49,909 bases of DNA from Gnetum montanum (lineage: Eukaryota > Streptophyta > Gnetopsida > Gnetales > Gnetaceae). Position 1 is the stretch's first letter. Each line of letters opens with the position of its first letter. Location of the stretch: contig MNCI01008363.1 in assembly GCA_015680685.1 (NCBI GenBank), positions 97,300-147,208 on the forward strand, read 5' to 3'. Shown one piece after another: positions 1-10,711 of the stretch. A program made the position numbers and the translations under genes. The notes below the pieces were generated by a model that ran no database searches, was not told where the DNA came from, and saw nothing but the letters and a program-made list of their open reading frames with translations.

Positions 1-1706
1 TATGATTTTTAGAATGGTTTCAAATCTACTATCTAAGGAGTCCCACATTTGATCTACCTTTGCTGACACTTTTGTTGTTAATTTTTAAAGCAGCAAGGTT
101 TTCCTATTCACCAACTCTTCAAGTGGTGACTCATCCTCCTCCTCACAGAATCTCACTCCCATTTTTCATAGGGAAGTGGATCGCAGTTGTACTTTTCTAT
201 GCTTTCTCTCTTATGTAGCTCTCCTTCTTCCTTAGCTACTTGCTCCAGCAATCTATGGATCTAATGAGACCTAAGCTCTGATAATCTCCCTTGGGAATAT
301 GTTCCAACGGTTCTCCTAGTTTCATGCCTAAGTACATCTACAAGATGGCGTAGTTGATCCTACTGCGAATAACCATGGCTCCAGCAATGATGTAATAATG
401 CATAGTATCGGCCCATGGCAACATCCAAGAGTTCATGAGTTTCCTACTTCCATCCTTGGATTTTCTTTCGTAGGTTGGACACTTGGGAGTACATTTGATA
501 GTTATTGTTAAATAGTTTTAGCATCGTACTCCACCTTTGAATGGATTCCGGTTCTAAGGACTAGTACCAACTTTCCGCTTCTTTTACTAATGTCCTTGAA
601 AACAACTTTAATTTTTGCCACTCGTTCTTAATGTTCTACAAGGCACATGCATCATGAAATGCCTGTAAGTGGTTATGAGAATCAGCATTGTATCCCCCCT
701 CAAATCATGGGATATTATTCATGTCTAATCTCTTGATCCTACTATCTTTCTAGTTCCTTGTAGGTATTCTAATGGCCTCTGTAATGTCTAACATGCTTCC
801 GGTTGCAAGTAGGGGTTCTTCGTGGTCATTTCTTTCATAGCGTCTGTGATGTCTACCCAATTCTCTACTTTCCCTTCTTTCATGTCGTGATTCTCTAGAG
901 TGCCCTTATCCTCGCTCTCAACTCTCTCATTGAGGCCTCTCATTTTGCTTACCCTTATCCTCATGGTTAGGTTCCTTATGACTGCATCTTGATGTTGAAG
1001 GAGAGGGCAAATGCGATGATGAAGATGAAGAAGAAGGAGAACCATCACCATGATGATGTTTCCTACCCTCTCTTCGGTGGTCCCGACTCCGATCATGATG
1101 ACAATCAGAATGCTCACCCCCATCATGTGTCTATGTTCCCTCATTGAATACTTGGTGTTTGTAGGGATTAGAACCATGGTTGTGAATCGTGAAGCAAAGG
1201 TTTTGATACACCACCTCCTCACCACCATTAGGAGGGGGAACATCGTTTTGTGGAGAACCTATTGAAATAGGTTCACCACCCTCAATTTTGCTTATGAAAA
1301 GTGAAGCATTATGGGATCCTTTGCCCTAAAACGATGTGTGGTAACTCTCCTATTACAAGTCCCGTTGATGTTACGCTTCTATGGGATGGTAGTCCCTTGC
1401 ATGGTAATCGCATGCAACGTACTCTGCATATAATTGTGACATCCCTATTCATGCAAGGGCATGAAGGAGCATGTTGGAAGCTACTCTGTCTGAAGGTAAC
1501 ACTATGTTACCCTCCAAGTCTCTCCAACGCAATTTTTCATCTTGATGAAAGATAAAGGTAAATTCGGGTATATATTCATCATGATGAATATATACCACAT
1601 TGAATTGTTGAGGAACTAGTGGATTTTGGTTATGTGTGTTGTGCTGCCAACTATCTCTTGTGTTCGTTCTAGGCGGTGAAGTGCTGTTGTGTGAAAAAGA
1701 AGACAT
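1..1706 (-). pseudogene. Gag pseudogene of copy A (5' part)
   Basis: Minus-strand gag beginning at an ATG near 1706 (MSSFSHNSTSPPRTNTRD), the same N-terminus as copy B at 16017. The first 85 residues are open and include VVYIHHDEYIPEFTFIFHQD and WRDLEGNIVLPSDRV; a stop follows at 1449. Downstream comes the His/Ser/Arg-rich arm (about 1170-830), then the Retrotrans_gag core (about 760-330), and the segment matching 17390-17700 of copy B at the very left edge. Stops and frame changes are scattered, so it cannot make a full Gag. The 151-residue open frame at 788-1243 is an alternative reading frame across the low-complexity arm, not the Gag frame. Confidence 0.75.
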
Positions 1707-1834
1707 TTTTAGTCTTGTTCGGTGTGTTGTCTACTATTATCTTATTTTTCTTTTGATCAACCCTAAGGGTTCATTTAAGCTTCCCAATGATATGGATAAT
1801 CTCCTATGTTCTACGTAGCACATAAACAACTAAG

Positions 1835-1852
1835 TCCCTGGCAACGGCGCCA
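1835..1852 (-). other. Primer-binding site (tRNA-Asp type), copy A
   Basis: Minus strand reads TGGCGCCGTTGCCAGGGA directly after the LTR end CCACTCATCA plus one base. The 3' end of plant tRNA-Asp(GUC) with CCA would pair with TGGCGCCGTTGCCGGGGA, so 17 of 18 positions match. A tRNA-Asp-like primer site is typical of Athila/Tat-type Ty3/gypsy elements. Confidence 0.85.
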
Positions 1853-1853
1853 A

Positions 1854-2124
1854 TGATGAGTGGCAAGGTACCCCTACACTCAACCATACGAATATGAGCG
1901 TCTCATGCGTGATCTAGTCGAACTCCAAGGACTAAGTGCTTACGCGCCCTAATGGAACACTTAAGTTTAATCAATCGTTTTCTTCCCAGACTTACTTGTA
2001 TTGTCACAATTGTATGGTTAAGTAAGCCTAAGGTGTATGATTTTTATAACTTTTATCTTTTTAACGTCTATGCTAGTAGGAAAAGGTGAAGAGACTAATT
2101 CACTAACTATTTGCTAACTACGTT
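1854..2124 (-). repeat. Partial LTR of copy A (3' part)
   Basis: On the minus strand this aligns with the last roughly 270 bases of the LTRs at 15092-15870 and 21407-22216, including the GGTTGAGTGTAGGGGTACC block and the terminal TCATCA. The rest of the LTR is missing across the gap; DNA right of the gap is unrelated. Confidence 0.85.
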
Positions 2125-2126
2125 NN
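2125..2126. other. Assembly gap (2 N)
   Basis: Two N bases lie exactly where the copy A LTR stops. The sequence on the right has no LTR similarity, so this is likely an unclosed or misjoined contig boundary and not a biological junction. Confidence 0.95.
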
Positions 2127-5100
2127 AATCCTCAAAAGAGGAACATAAGATGAAAGGTGAAACAATTCTGTATAACATGGACCTTCTAAACTTGAAAAAT
2201 AATTTTTGTATATTTTTTATTTCTATAAAATAGAGACCTAGTGCACATTTTAGATGTTTGAGCCATATACCTATTTTTGTGAATAAATAATAAAGTATGA
2301 TAGATATGAAATTTTTTGTCTTTGCCATTTGGCCCATGAGATTATAAGAAACATTTTTCATTTAGGCACATGTAATATGTTTAGGAAAATTTAATATTAC
2401 TTATTATATATTAATATTTTATTATTTAATTTAGTAAACTTAAAACAAATATAACTTTATTTCTAGATGTTTGATTGAGGTGAAACAAGAGTCATTAAGA
2501 CCATTATTTTACACTATTTAATAATCTAACTAGTAAAACTTTTTAACATCAATCTTTTTGTGGGTTCATAATTCTCCCTTTTTTATAAAATAAATATTAT
2601 TTAATTATATATGTGAGTATTATAAAATTTTGTTATGCTACATTACTCTACTATATTTGTGCTCCTAAATAATAATTTTTATCTAATATATTTTTTTCTT
2701 TTGAGTTAGTAAATCAAGGTTAGATCCAAATCCTTGGGTTTTTGTAGCATCTCTATTAGTTATTTATAGAATTTTATAGATAATTAATGGAGGTGCTACA
2801 ACATAGGTCTGCTAGCATCAACATCAAGTACCAAGAAGGAAGTGGCTCCTCTATGACTAAAAGCATAGAGGAGCCTAAGAAAGAAATAAGTAGTGATGCA
2901 AAAATAGGAAAGAAAAATATTTTGGAAAGCACCTTAACCATAGCTAAAAATAAAAAGGCTTTAAAAAAGAAAAAAAATTCTTTCCAAGCCTATAGTGAAA
3001 GAGATATCTTCAAAAACCCCTACAATGATAGTATCTCAAACAATATTACAAGAGAAAATGAGTAAAATAACCTTGTTTTAGTTATTATTCAAGTTAGCTT
3101 TATTTGCTCTTATAGTCTAAGTCCTAATGATTTTTTGTATCAATGTGATACATTAATAATGAAGAAGGTAATTTAATCTTTGTACATATAAATCGATGCT
3201 CAATGTCAATTTAGGTTTTAATGTTAAAAATAACATGAATGTCAATTGTGGTTAATGCCTTACTATGATGTTTTTACAAAAGCCACACATAAGAAAAGAG
3301 CACTAGAACAAGAAGTAAAAAAGCTTCGATCCAACCGTCCTTCCATAATTGAGAGCTAGAAGAAAGTTATGAGCCATGATGACTTGAAACTTTTTGCTAA
3401 CTTCCTAGTGTCAAAGAAATGTGAGTGGATGTGTGAATGTGAACTTGAATTATTCTTTGATGCATTTGAATTGGATTTTGATGACACATGCCAAGATGAT
3501 AGCAAAGAATCTAAGGATGACATAGGTGGCAACGGAAACGATATACCATAAAGAGATATTCTACCCCAATGTAGATAACATCTCCATAACAAGAAAAACA
3601 TGTTTTGAATTATGAGCAAATTTGTCAACAAATAAAAAAGATAAGAAGTTCAAAGTTGTCTACTTCATATAGTAAGTTATGGTTTTAAAATGATGTTAGA
3701 AAGAAATAAAATGACATGTAGAATCAGATTATAGAAATGTTTAAGCTATAGAGTTGAAAAAGAAAGTATGGCTTGTGTCAAAGACAAGTAAATGATGATG
3801 GAGGGATTAGTAGAGAACATGAAGTGAAAACTGAATTTGTTCTCTTCTATAGAATGTACATATTATGCTTAATGTATCTAATGTTGATGCAAAGTTTGTA
3901 AAAGATGAAAATAAAAATTGATATGACCATTTATTACAAAGATAGAAATAAATCTAAATAAGGATCAACTCACATTCAAGGATCCAACAATAAACATTGA
4001 CATCTCAAAGGGAATTATAGTTGCAAAAGAAAATAAGTGTCACTCAAAAATATGGAAAAGACAAGGGGATATTGGTAATTAAACAAGTCAATGCCAATGC
4101 TATTTTGTTGGATGTGTTGGAACAAGCATGGAAGAAAGAGTTAGAGTATGATAAAGAAATAAAAATGCTCTTAAGAAAGTTGAAGTTGCGAGAGGTAGAG
4201 CTTTCTGGAAGCACAAAGGCTAGACACAATCCTCTAGCCAAAGCCTAGTAGAAGGAAAAGAACAAATCTTGGGAATTTTAGGGAAGCTCATGGAGTACAA
4301 ATGATCAACTCTAGTCATTACATGTATCATGTTAAGCCTCTAAAATTTAGCAACCACTTGAAAGAGTTGGGACCATAGGCACCAAAGTAATAAAAGGTGA
4401 TACAAGAAAGAGTACCATAGGTTGAAAGAAATTAAAGATATGGTTATAGACTAAGAGATGAGGAACTTGTTCATCCAATGAATAAATTTGCATGAACTAT
4501 TTCAAGATTTTGCAAATAATGTAATTGTAGCCACACCACCTAAATAAAGAGGAGCTTCTCAAGGAGAACCTACAGAAGGAAAATAAGAAGATAACATAAA
4601 CCTAGATGAGGTAAAGGTTTAAGAAGAAGAGTGGACCAACATTTTGGCAAAGATTACAAGCTCATTTTTGAAAGCTTACATACATCCAATTTAAGCTTCA
4701 AGAAGATACCCAAGGTAAGAATCTATTTTAAACACATAAGTTAATGATGTTGTAAAAGAGCTATAATAACATATTTTATAATTAAGTCTGGTAAATCCAA
4801 AAGAAATTAGCCACAATCCAACTATAGCAGTAACAAATCTAGTGCCTATGCAAATCAACATTAATGATGAAGAAGAGTAACGACAAATAGTTGTAGGTAA
4901 AAATATGACATGTGATGCCAATTGCAAAGTTTTGAAGTGTAATTGTAAATAATTTTGCTAGGTGTAAATGACATTAGTCTTCTTTGGTCACGATAGTATC
5001 AATGCTAAGTGTAAACAATGCAAGTCATCGAACATGTATGATGTCAAATGTGAATCTTGTATGTAAATGATACATGATGTCAATTTTGACTCAATTGTAA

Positions 5101-5500
5101 GTGTATGTTATTAACATAAAGTGTTGATTTTGGTTGTGACATTACTTATTTTTTTGACATGATATATAAAGTACATATAAAAAATACTACCTATTTTGCA
5201 TCATCTTAGATATTTACTATTATAGTGTATCATAATAACCTAAAGTGACAAGAGCAATAAGTATTGAAAAATTATAAGCTATATCTCTATTATCTATTTC
5301 TACTTAATGTCATTAGTAAATAATAATTAATAAAACATGTAAGTTGAAAATACAATATCATAACTTCACATGTGATGTGAAAGAAAAGTAAAGTAGTAAT
5401 ATATGATAAAGTTAGAAAATGTTATCCTAATAGGTGTTAGTAGATGTTCACCATTTAAAATTAAAAATGATAAATAAGGAGAGAGAAATCTTATGCATCC
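2127..5500. other. AT-rich relic DNA, no recognisable gene
   Basis: About 3.4 kb of very AT-rich sequence. Short open frames exist: 2787-3065 (Lys/Ser-rich, 92 aa), 3369-3551 (acidic, many Asp/Glu/Cys) and 4021-4248. None shows a recognisable domain, an intron pattern or a start context that sets it apart from chance. The acidic and Lys-rich composition could be decayed retrotransposon coding DNA. I see no LTR boundary, tRNA or clear tandem repeat. Confidence 0.5.
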
Positions 5501-5539
5501 AATAAAATTTGACCAATAATAATTTCACAAGCTATAGGT

Positions 5540-7400
5540 TATGAAGAATAAAGTTGGGGCTCTTTTACTATGGAAGAAATATTAAGCTCACTAATGCCTA
5601 GATTAGTGAGCTTGATGCCAAGTTTAGACTTAATATCCAAATCAATTAAGTCTTTTATGATTGCAAGATAAAGGATTTGGGTTGAGAATTGGTAGTGAAA
5701 GAGTATGAAGGGGTTGTATACTTGGTAAAGGCTTAACAACAATATTTTGAGGCTTATGGTTAGGAAAAAATTGTTTAGTTTCATGATCCAAGACAACGAT
5801 GCTTGGAAATTGGGTATCAATAGAATCGACTACCTCATAATTATGAAACATAAATTAGATTTCTTGGTAAATAGGGAATGAAATTACGTACTTTTGTGCC
5901 AACCAAGGACATTCTTGTATAGCATTTATCCCAAAGTATTTATATATAACCATGAAGAATGCCTTAAACTGTATGGAATCTTCTACCATAAATGGTAACT
6001 TGATGAAACCCATAACTTCAACACTAATATCATTAAAAGAAATTAAATTAATATAGGTTTCATTCAAAGTTACCTCATCACAAAGGTCAAAATGCTTAAT
6101 AACATCTCATGTGATTATGTTTGACCCAATGCTATCATCAACATGTATGAGGGGAATTACTACAGCAAGTGCTATCTTAATAATTATGTATGTAGGCAAT
6201 TGATAGATTTTCCCAGTCTTCAAGTCTACTTTAATGTTCTCACCCCAAAACTTTAAATTATCTTAACCATAGTGTGAAACTTGAAGAAATGAAGAAATAG
6301 CTTCAATCTAATTAAGGATGTCACTTAGGATTACGATTTTTTGAGAACATTGGAAAGAACTATCCATTGTTCTTTGGAAGTAGTAATAAGAATGTATAGA
6401 GAGAGATTAGTCCCCTTAGAACCAACAATAGCAATCATTTGATGCAAAGCTTTGTTCTTAACCACTTGAAATGTTTGTGGAGCAAGTGCCCCTACAAGAT
6501 GCTATATGGAATTGCATGTGGTAGGTAAGCTATTTTAAGTGGTAGACCCCTAATGTTGTTGAAAGGTAATCTTCTCTTATGATTTAGAAGGTTTCTTTAA
6601 TACCTCTAAGGCGTTTTCCTTTTCTTTGTCTTGTTGAAATATATTTGCTTGACGATTTTTGGTGATAACTCTCACCTATAAAGATGAGAATGGCTAAATA
6701 AGAGATTATGAAGTTTGCTAGTAGGGTGCAAGTTATGGTTTGGGTACATAGTATGGAATAGGGTGTAACTAAGATGAATGACTAATAAGAACTATATAGT
6801 TAAATGTAGGTTCCAATCTAGATGATTAGGAAGCATGAGGATAATGATAAGCTATATGATTCATATAATAAGATTTTGTAGATGAATAAATAAATGGATA
6901 TGGGATATGTAAAGGTTGCTTATAGTTAGAAAGTTAATGTAGTAAGATTCTGATGAAGAGTGGAAAGATTATTGGGAAGAAGTTATGTAGTCACACCAAC
7001 AAATCATGTAGAACCCCTTAGCAAATTTAAGTAGTAAAGATTGTTGTTTATGATCTACATAATCAAACAAGTAAATAACATATCATTTCTTTAGTGGAGA
7101 AAATTGGGAATTTCTTTCTAGATGTAAAGTAGAAATAACATTCCCAATTCCTAAAGGATATTGATGGATCTTAAGTTGTTGGTTATCTAGAAGCATTGTT
7201 GAAGGTTCATTTTTAAAAACTATCTTACCCCTATCAATGAGGTCCTAGATATAACCCTTGAGGTTCCTACAATTAGTCTGTATCATGCCTAGAAGCTTTG
7301 TGTTAATAATAGTACTTTCTATAGTCATACCACTTAGGAATTTTAAGATCTCCTTCTTGTCTTTGAGAAGGATCCATAGCTATCATCTGCATGTGATGAT
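5540..7400 (-). mobile_element. Decayed Ty3/gypsy gag-protease trace
   Basis: At 6067-5855 the minus strand gives a protein-like stretch with VMGFIKLPFMVEDSIQFKAF and INAIQECPWLAQKYVISF. This resembles the late retropepsin region of plant gypsy elements, where the family motif is roughly NAIxGRPWL. It continues in a neighbouring frame at 5851-5642 with LDHETKQFFPNHKPQNIVV. Upstream (6100-7400 minus) there are only broken frames that could be gag. No LTRs or catalytic Asp motif were found. The call rests on one motif region, so it is tentative. Confidence 0.4.
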
Positions 7401-7689
7401 ATCATGCCTTTACCTTATTTTAGATTGTCAGGATTTTTTTATCACTACATTGAATGGTAGCTTCCTCAATGCATCTAGTAGTCAAAAAAGCATCATTTAA
7501 TAAATAAGGCTTAGGATAAATCATTCTCTTTTGATCGTGATCAATTAAAGTTTCTTCAAAGATGTTCTAAAGGTGACACTCCTCCTAGTAATAAGGCAAA
7601 TTTGTATATTATGTTGTCCATTGAGAGATAAACTTGTTGATTGGCTCATTGGGAGCTTACTTGATAGCCACAAAAGACATGAAAGTGTT

Positions 7690-8520
7690 GCTTTGTAGCA
7701 CATTATCAAAATAAGCAATGTTATCTTTCTTCAAATTCTAACATTGTATGTATTTAGTCCCTTTTCTTGTACTACTTTTGAAGCTCTATATAACAAAATC
7801 CATTACCATTAGTTGATGTTGAGTTGCAAGACACTCTCCATATATGACTTTACAATCTTTGCACATGGCCTAATCTCTTTTGTGCACCAAGAAATAATCA
7901 ATTTGTGTTTTATTCATACCACTCTTATATGTAATTAAATATTTTTTCCTCTTCTTGAAATAAGTATCTGCAATTACAAGGTCACAAGCGCTTGCAAATT
8001 GTAGTAGTAAATTTCCCATATCATTGCACTCTCCAAATCATGTCTTCCATGAATCCTATCATATCACAACATTCATAGACCTAACATAACCATTAAAATC
8101 CCCTTCGATGTACATGCTTTCTTGCTAAGGAATTTATTGAAGCACCTATTCCATTGAATCCTTAAAATCATGTCGAATGAAATTTTCTAGGCTAGTTTGT
8201 GAAGCACATATGCTAATGATGTTGGTAATCTCATTTCCAAATACAAGTTTGATGCCCATAATTTGATCATCATAGTGATATATTTGCACTACTTTATTTT
8301 TGAAAGATTAATCAATGATGATACCCACTCCATTTCAATGATTTTCTTTTCTTGAGTAGAAGAGTTTGTAACCCTAGCCTAAATCATTAGCTTTCTGCCT
8401 TTCCATCTTGTTTTTTGGAGGTAAGTAATGTTGATCCTTCATCTTTTCATCATATCGATAATTTCAAAGATCTTTTTTATTGAAAATGTCGATGTTCTAG
8501 GTTGCTATCTAAACTTGCAT
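7690..8520 (-). pseudogene. RTE-type LINE endonuclease relic
   Basis: One minus-strand frame, interrupted by roughly ten stops, keeps the order of motifs of the plant RTE-clade LINE endonuclease/exonuclease/phosphatase domain: GYKLFYSRKE, NGVGIIID, IMGIKLVFGNEITNIIS, IEGDFNG, FGECNDMGNLLLQFASACDL, YKSGMNKTQIDYFLV, CKDCKVIYGE and TQHQLMVMD. The GDxN, QIDYFLV and H(R/Q)LMVMD blocks hold the catalytic Asp, Asn, Asp and His of this domain. These elements are often annotated in plants as craniofacial development protein 2-like. Reverse transcriptase, which should follow at lower coordinates, is not recognisable. It is a dead 5' fragment; many stops are in place of Gln, Arg or Trp codons. Confidence 0.75.
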
Positions 8521-10711
8521 CTTTATTCACACCCATCCTTGATGTAGGAACCCTTGTCTACTTTTCACATCATCTAGACAACAATGTTGTGTGTTGTTTC
8601 TAAAGGATTCGCTATCAAGCCCTTGCCCATTTTACACAATAAGTGGCCTTACCATTGCTGCACTTTGTATCTAGGGATTACCCTAGCATCTGAAAAAGAA
8701 GATTTGACAAGGTTTTACAACCAGTTGTTAACCTAATGCTAACTTTCTTCATTTCATATCCAAACTTAAGATTGGCATTAATGAAGTTTATTATAAATTG
8801 TAGCCTTCTTAAATTATTTTTCAAATTATCTATGCTCCATTGCAAAGTAAAAATTTCTTGGATTTATTTTCTTTTCAGAAATGGAGTTCTGATTGCAATT
8901 TTGAAATTGCATGTGTTATGCCTACCAAGGGCTTTTATTCCAAGGCCCAAGGAAAAGGCTTTTTTTACATGAAAGAAACCGAGAATTTGAATGCACACGG
9001 AAAATGTCACATGAGACCTTACAATAAAGAGCTTTTGCTGTTTCCGTTAGCGTTGGAATTTCAAAATTTCTTAACCCGAATATATACATTTCACACCCTT
9101 AAGCTCTATATTCTCTTGGTATATACGGTAAATTATACCTTTTTAAACGAAAGTGAAAGTTAAACTCTATAATACATTTTGAAAGGGCAAATATACAAAT
9201 TCCAAGCCTGGTTTCCTTGCATTTTGCCTTTTAATGTTTGGGCGTTTGGGTCGGCTCACGAGCCGCAGCAACAACAGTAATCGTTCGCGGTACTCCAGAA
9301 TTTTCAATGCATGTCACTGCGCGGGCCAGTGGGTAATAGAAAAGAAGGAAAGAAGGACCAATAAAAGCATCCATTTCTCATATGCCATGAAATGCCTCGT
9401 TGACGATATCCTGCAGAAAGGGGCCAAACAGTAATCAAATCAAATCTCAGGATTAGTGGTCAATGGCATTCCAAGTAAAAGACAAAACAGATGCTTTTGA
9501 TCAACCACTAGGGATTTGATACCTGCCTCTTTTGTAAGTTACAGCTTTGTGATATATTCTTGCTTTTAAAATTATAAAAAATTGTGGTGAGCTAACAGAA
9601 GGCTACTGTTTTGTTTTTCTTTGTAAATTGATATTACATTGATATTAGAGTTAGGAGAAGGCCTCACTGTCAAACCACAAACAGTGAGAGGAAAGGGTTC
9701 AGAAGTGTAACTATAATAAGTCTGGAAAACTATCAAGATGGCTAGTGTTGTTGTGTTATTTCTCAGTCTATGTTAAAGAAAAGATCTACGATGGTTCTTG
9801 GTGTTTTTTCTGGTGTTCTGCAGGGATGCATCTCCTTCCGTATTCATAATCCAATATAGATCAAATGATCACTTATCATGTCCTAGTTGCATCCTCTTTG
9901 TGATCTCAAAAACCCATCACGCCCCTAAACTAATTGGGAACTTGTCCTATATATCCCTCTGTACCAAGGAACTGTGAAACACTTTTTTTCCCATTGCCAA
10001 CTCTGTATTTTTATTTGTTTTCTTTATTTTTATTTGTTTTCTTTAAATTTTGTAACGGAAGAGTGGCCTGATGTGAAAAGCTCTTAATTTTATTGCAAAA
10101 ACAATATCTTCATGGCAGGTTTTCATGCTCCAGCCCAGCAGCCTCACCAAACAGAAAGCTTGTGAACTCAAAAGTATACGGTCACATCTTCACCTGCCCC
10201 ACTTTATGCCACTGCCGCACTGCGTAGGTAAAGTACTATGTTAACAATTTTATCGAACTCTTGCGTGGGCAAAAATTATTAGAATTATACGTTACAAAAC
10301 ATTGCCTAGAACGATGCAAATGAAATTTTAGCAATCGGTTATTATTATGTTTTTTTAATGCAAAACACATCACTTGGCTCAAGAGGATAGAAACTGTTAA
10401 CGCACACAAGATTGACGAAAAGAATCAAAATAAAAAAAAGAAAATGTTTGATGCAATTTACTCGGCACAAAAGGTAGCCATTATGACATCAGAAGCCAAC
10501 ATTACGAGAATAGCAGATGCTAGATAGTCATTTTCTTCTAAGATGCTCTAGCAATTTATGAATCCACTACAAACCTTGGTTGAAAATTGAAATTTTAGGA
10601 GCCTATTTAAGTCTAAGTCTACTACACGAAACTCAATTCAAATTTAAAATTCTAGAATATACGTTCTTGACACTCTTAATGCCGGTTTCAGTACTGTTTC
10701 ACAAAAGGCTT
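8521..10711. other. Flank downstream of the methyltransferase gene
   Basis: About 2.2 kb without a supported gene. A 66-codon frame at 9234-9434 lies in a locally GC-richer patch (GRLGRLTSRSNNSNRSRYSR) but has no recognisable domain. Frames at 8736-8972 and 8840-9163 overlap each other and look like chance. A 19-bp duplication (TTTTTATTTGTTTTCTTTA twice) sits near 10008-10045. The 3' UTR of the minus-strand gene should occupy the right part. AATAAA overlaps its stop codon (10716-10711), and the next AATAAA-like site on that strand is about 620 bases further downstream. Confidence 0.5.

Larger units (their letters stand above)
1..2124 (-). mobile_element. Copy A: truncated LTR retrotransposon, inverted
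   Basis: On the minus strand this stretch matches the 5' half of the element at 15092-22216, in the order end of LTR, primer-binding site, leader, gag. It is cut at the right by the 2-N gap at 2125 and continues past position 1. The match is clear at nucleotide level (LTR end, primer site) and protein level (both copies start with an MSS-type gag N-terminus and share the His/Ser/Arg-rich arm). It is the same family as copies B and C and lies inverted relative to them. No pol sequence is inside the window. Confidence 0.85.

Noticed and set aside
9234-9434. Possible small gene in a GC-richer patch
   Set aside because: No domain, no conserved pattern, no promoter or intron signals; kept only as a note in the flank description.
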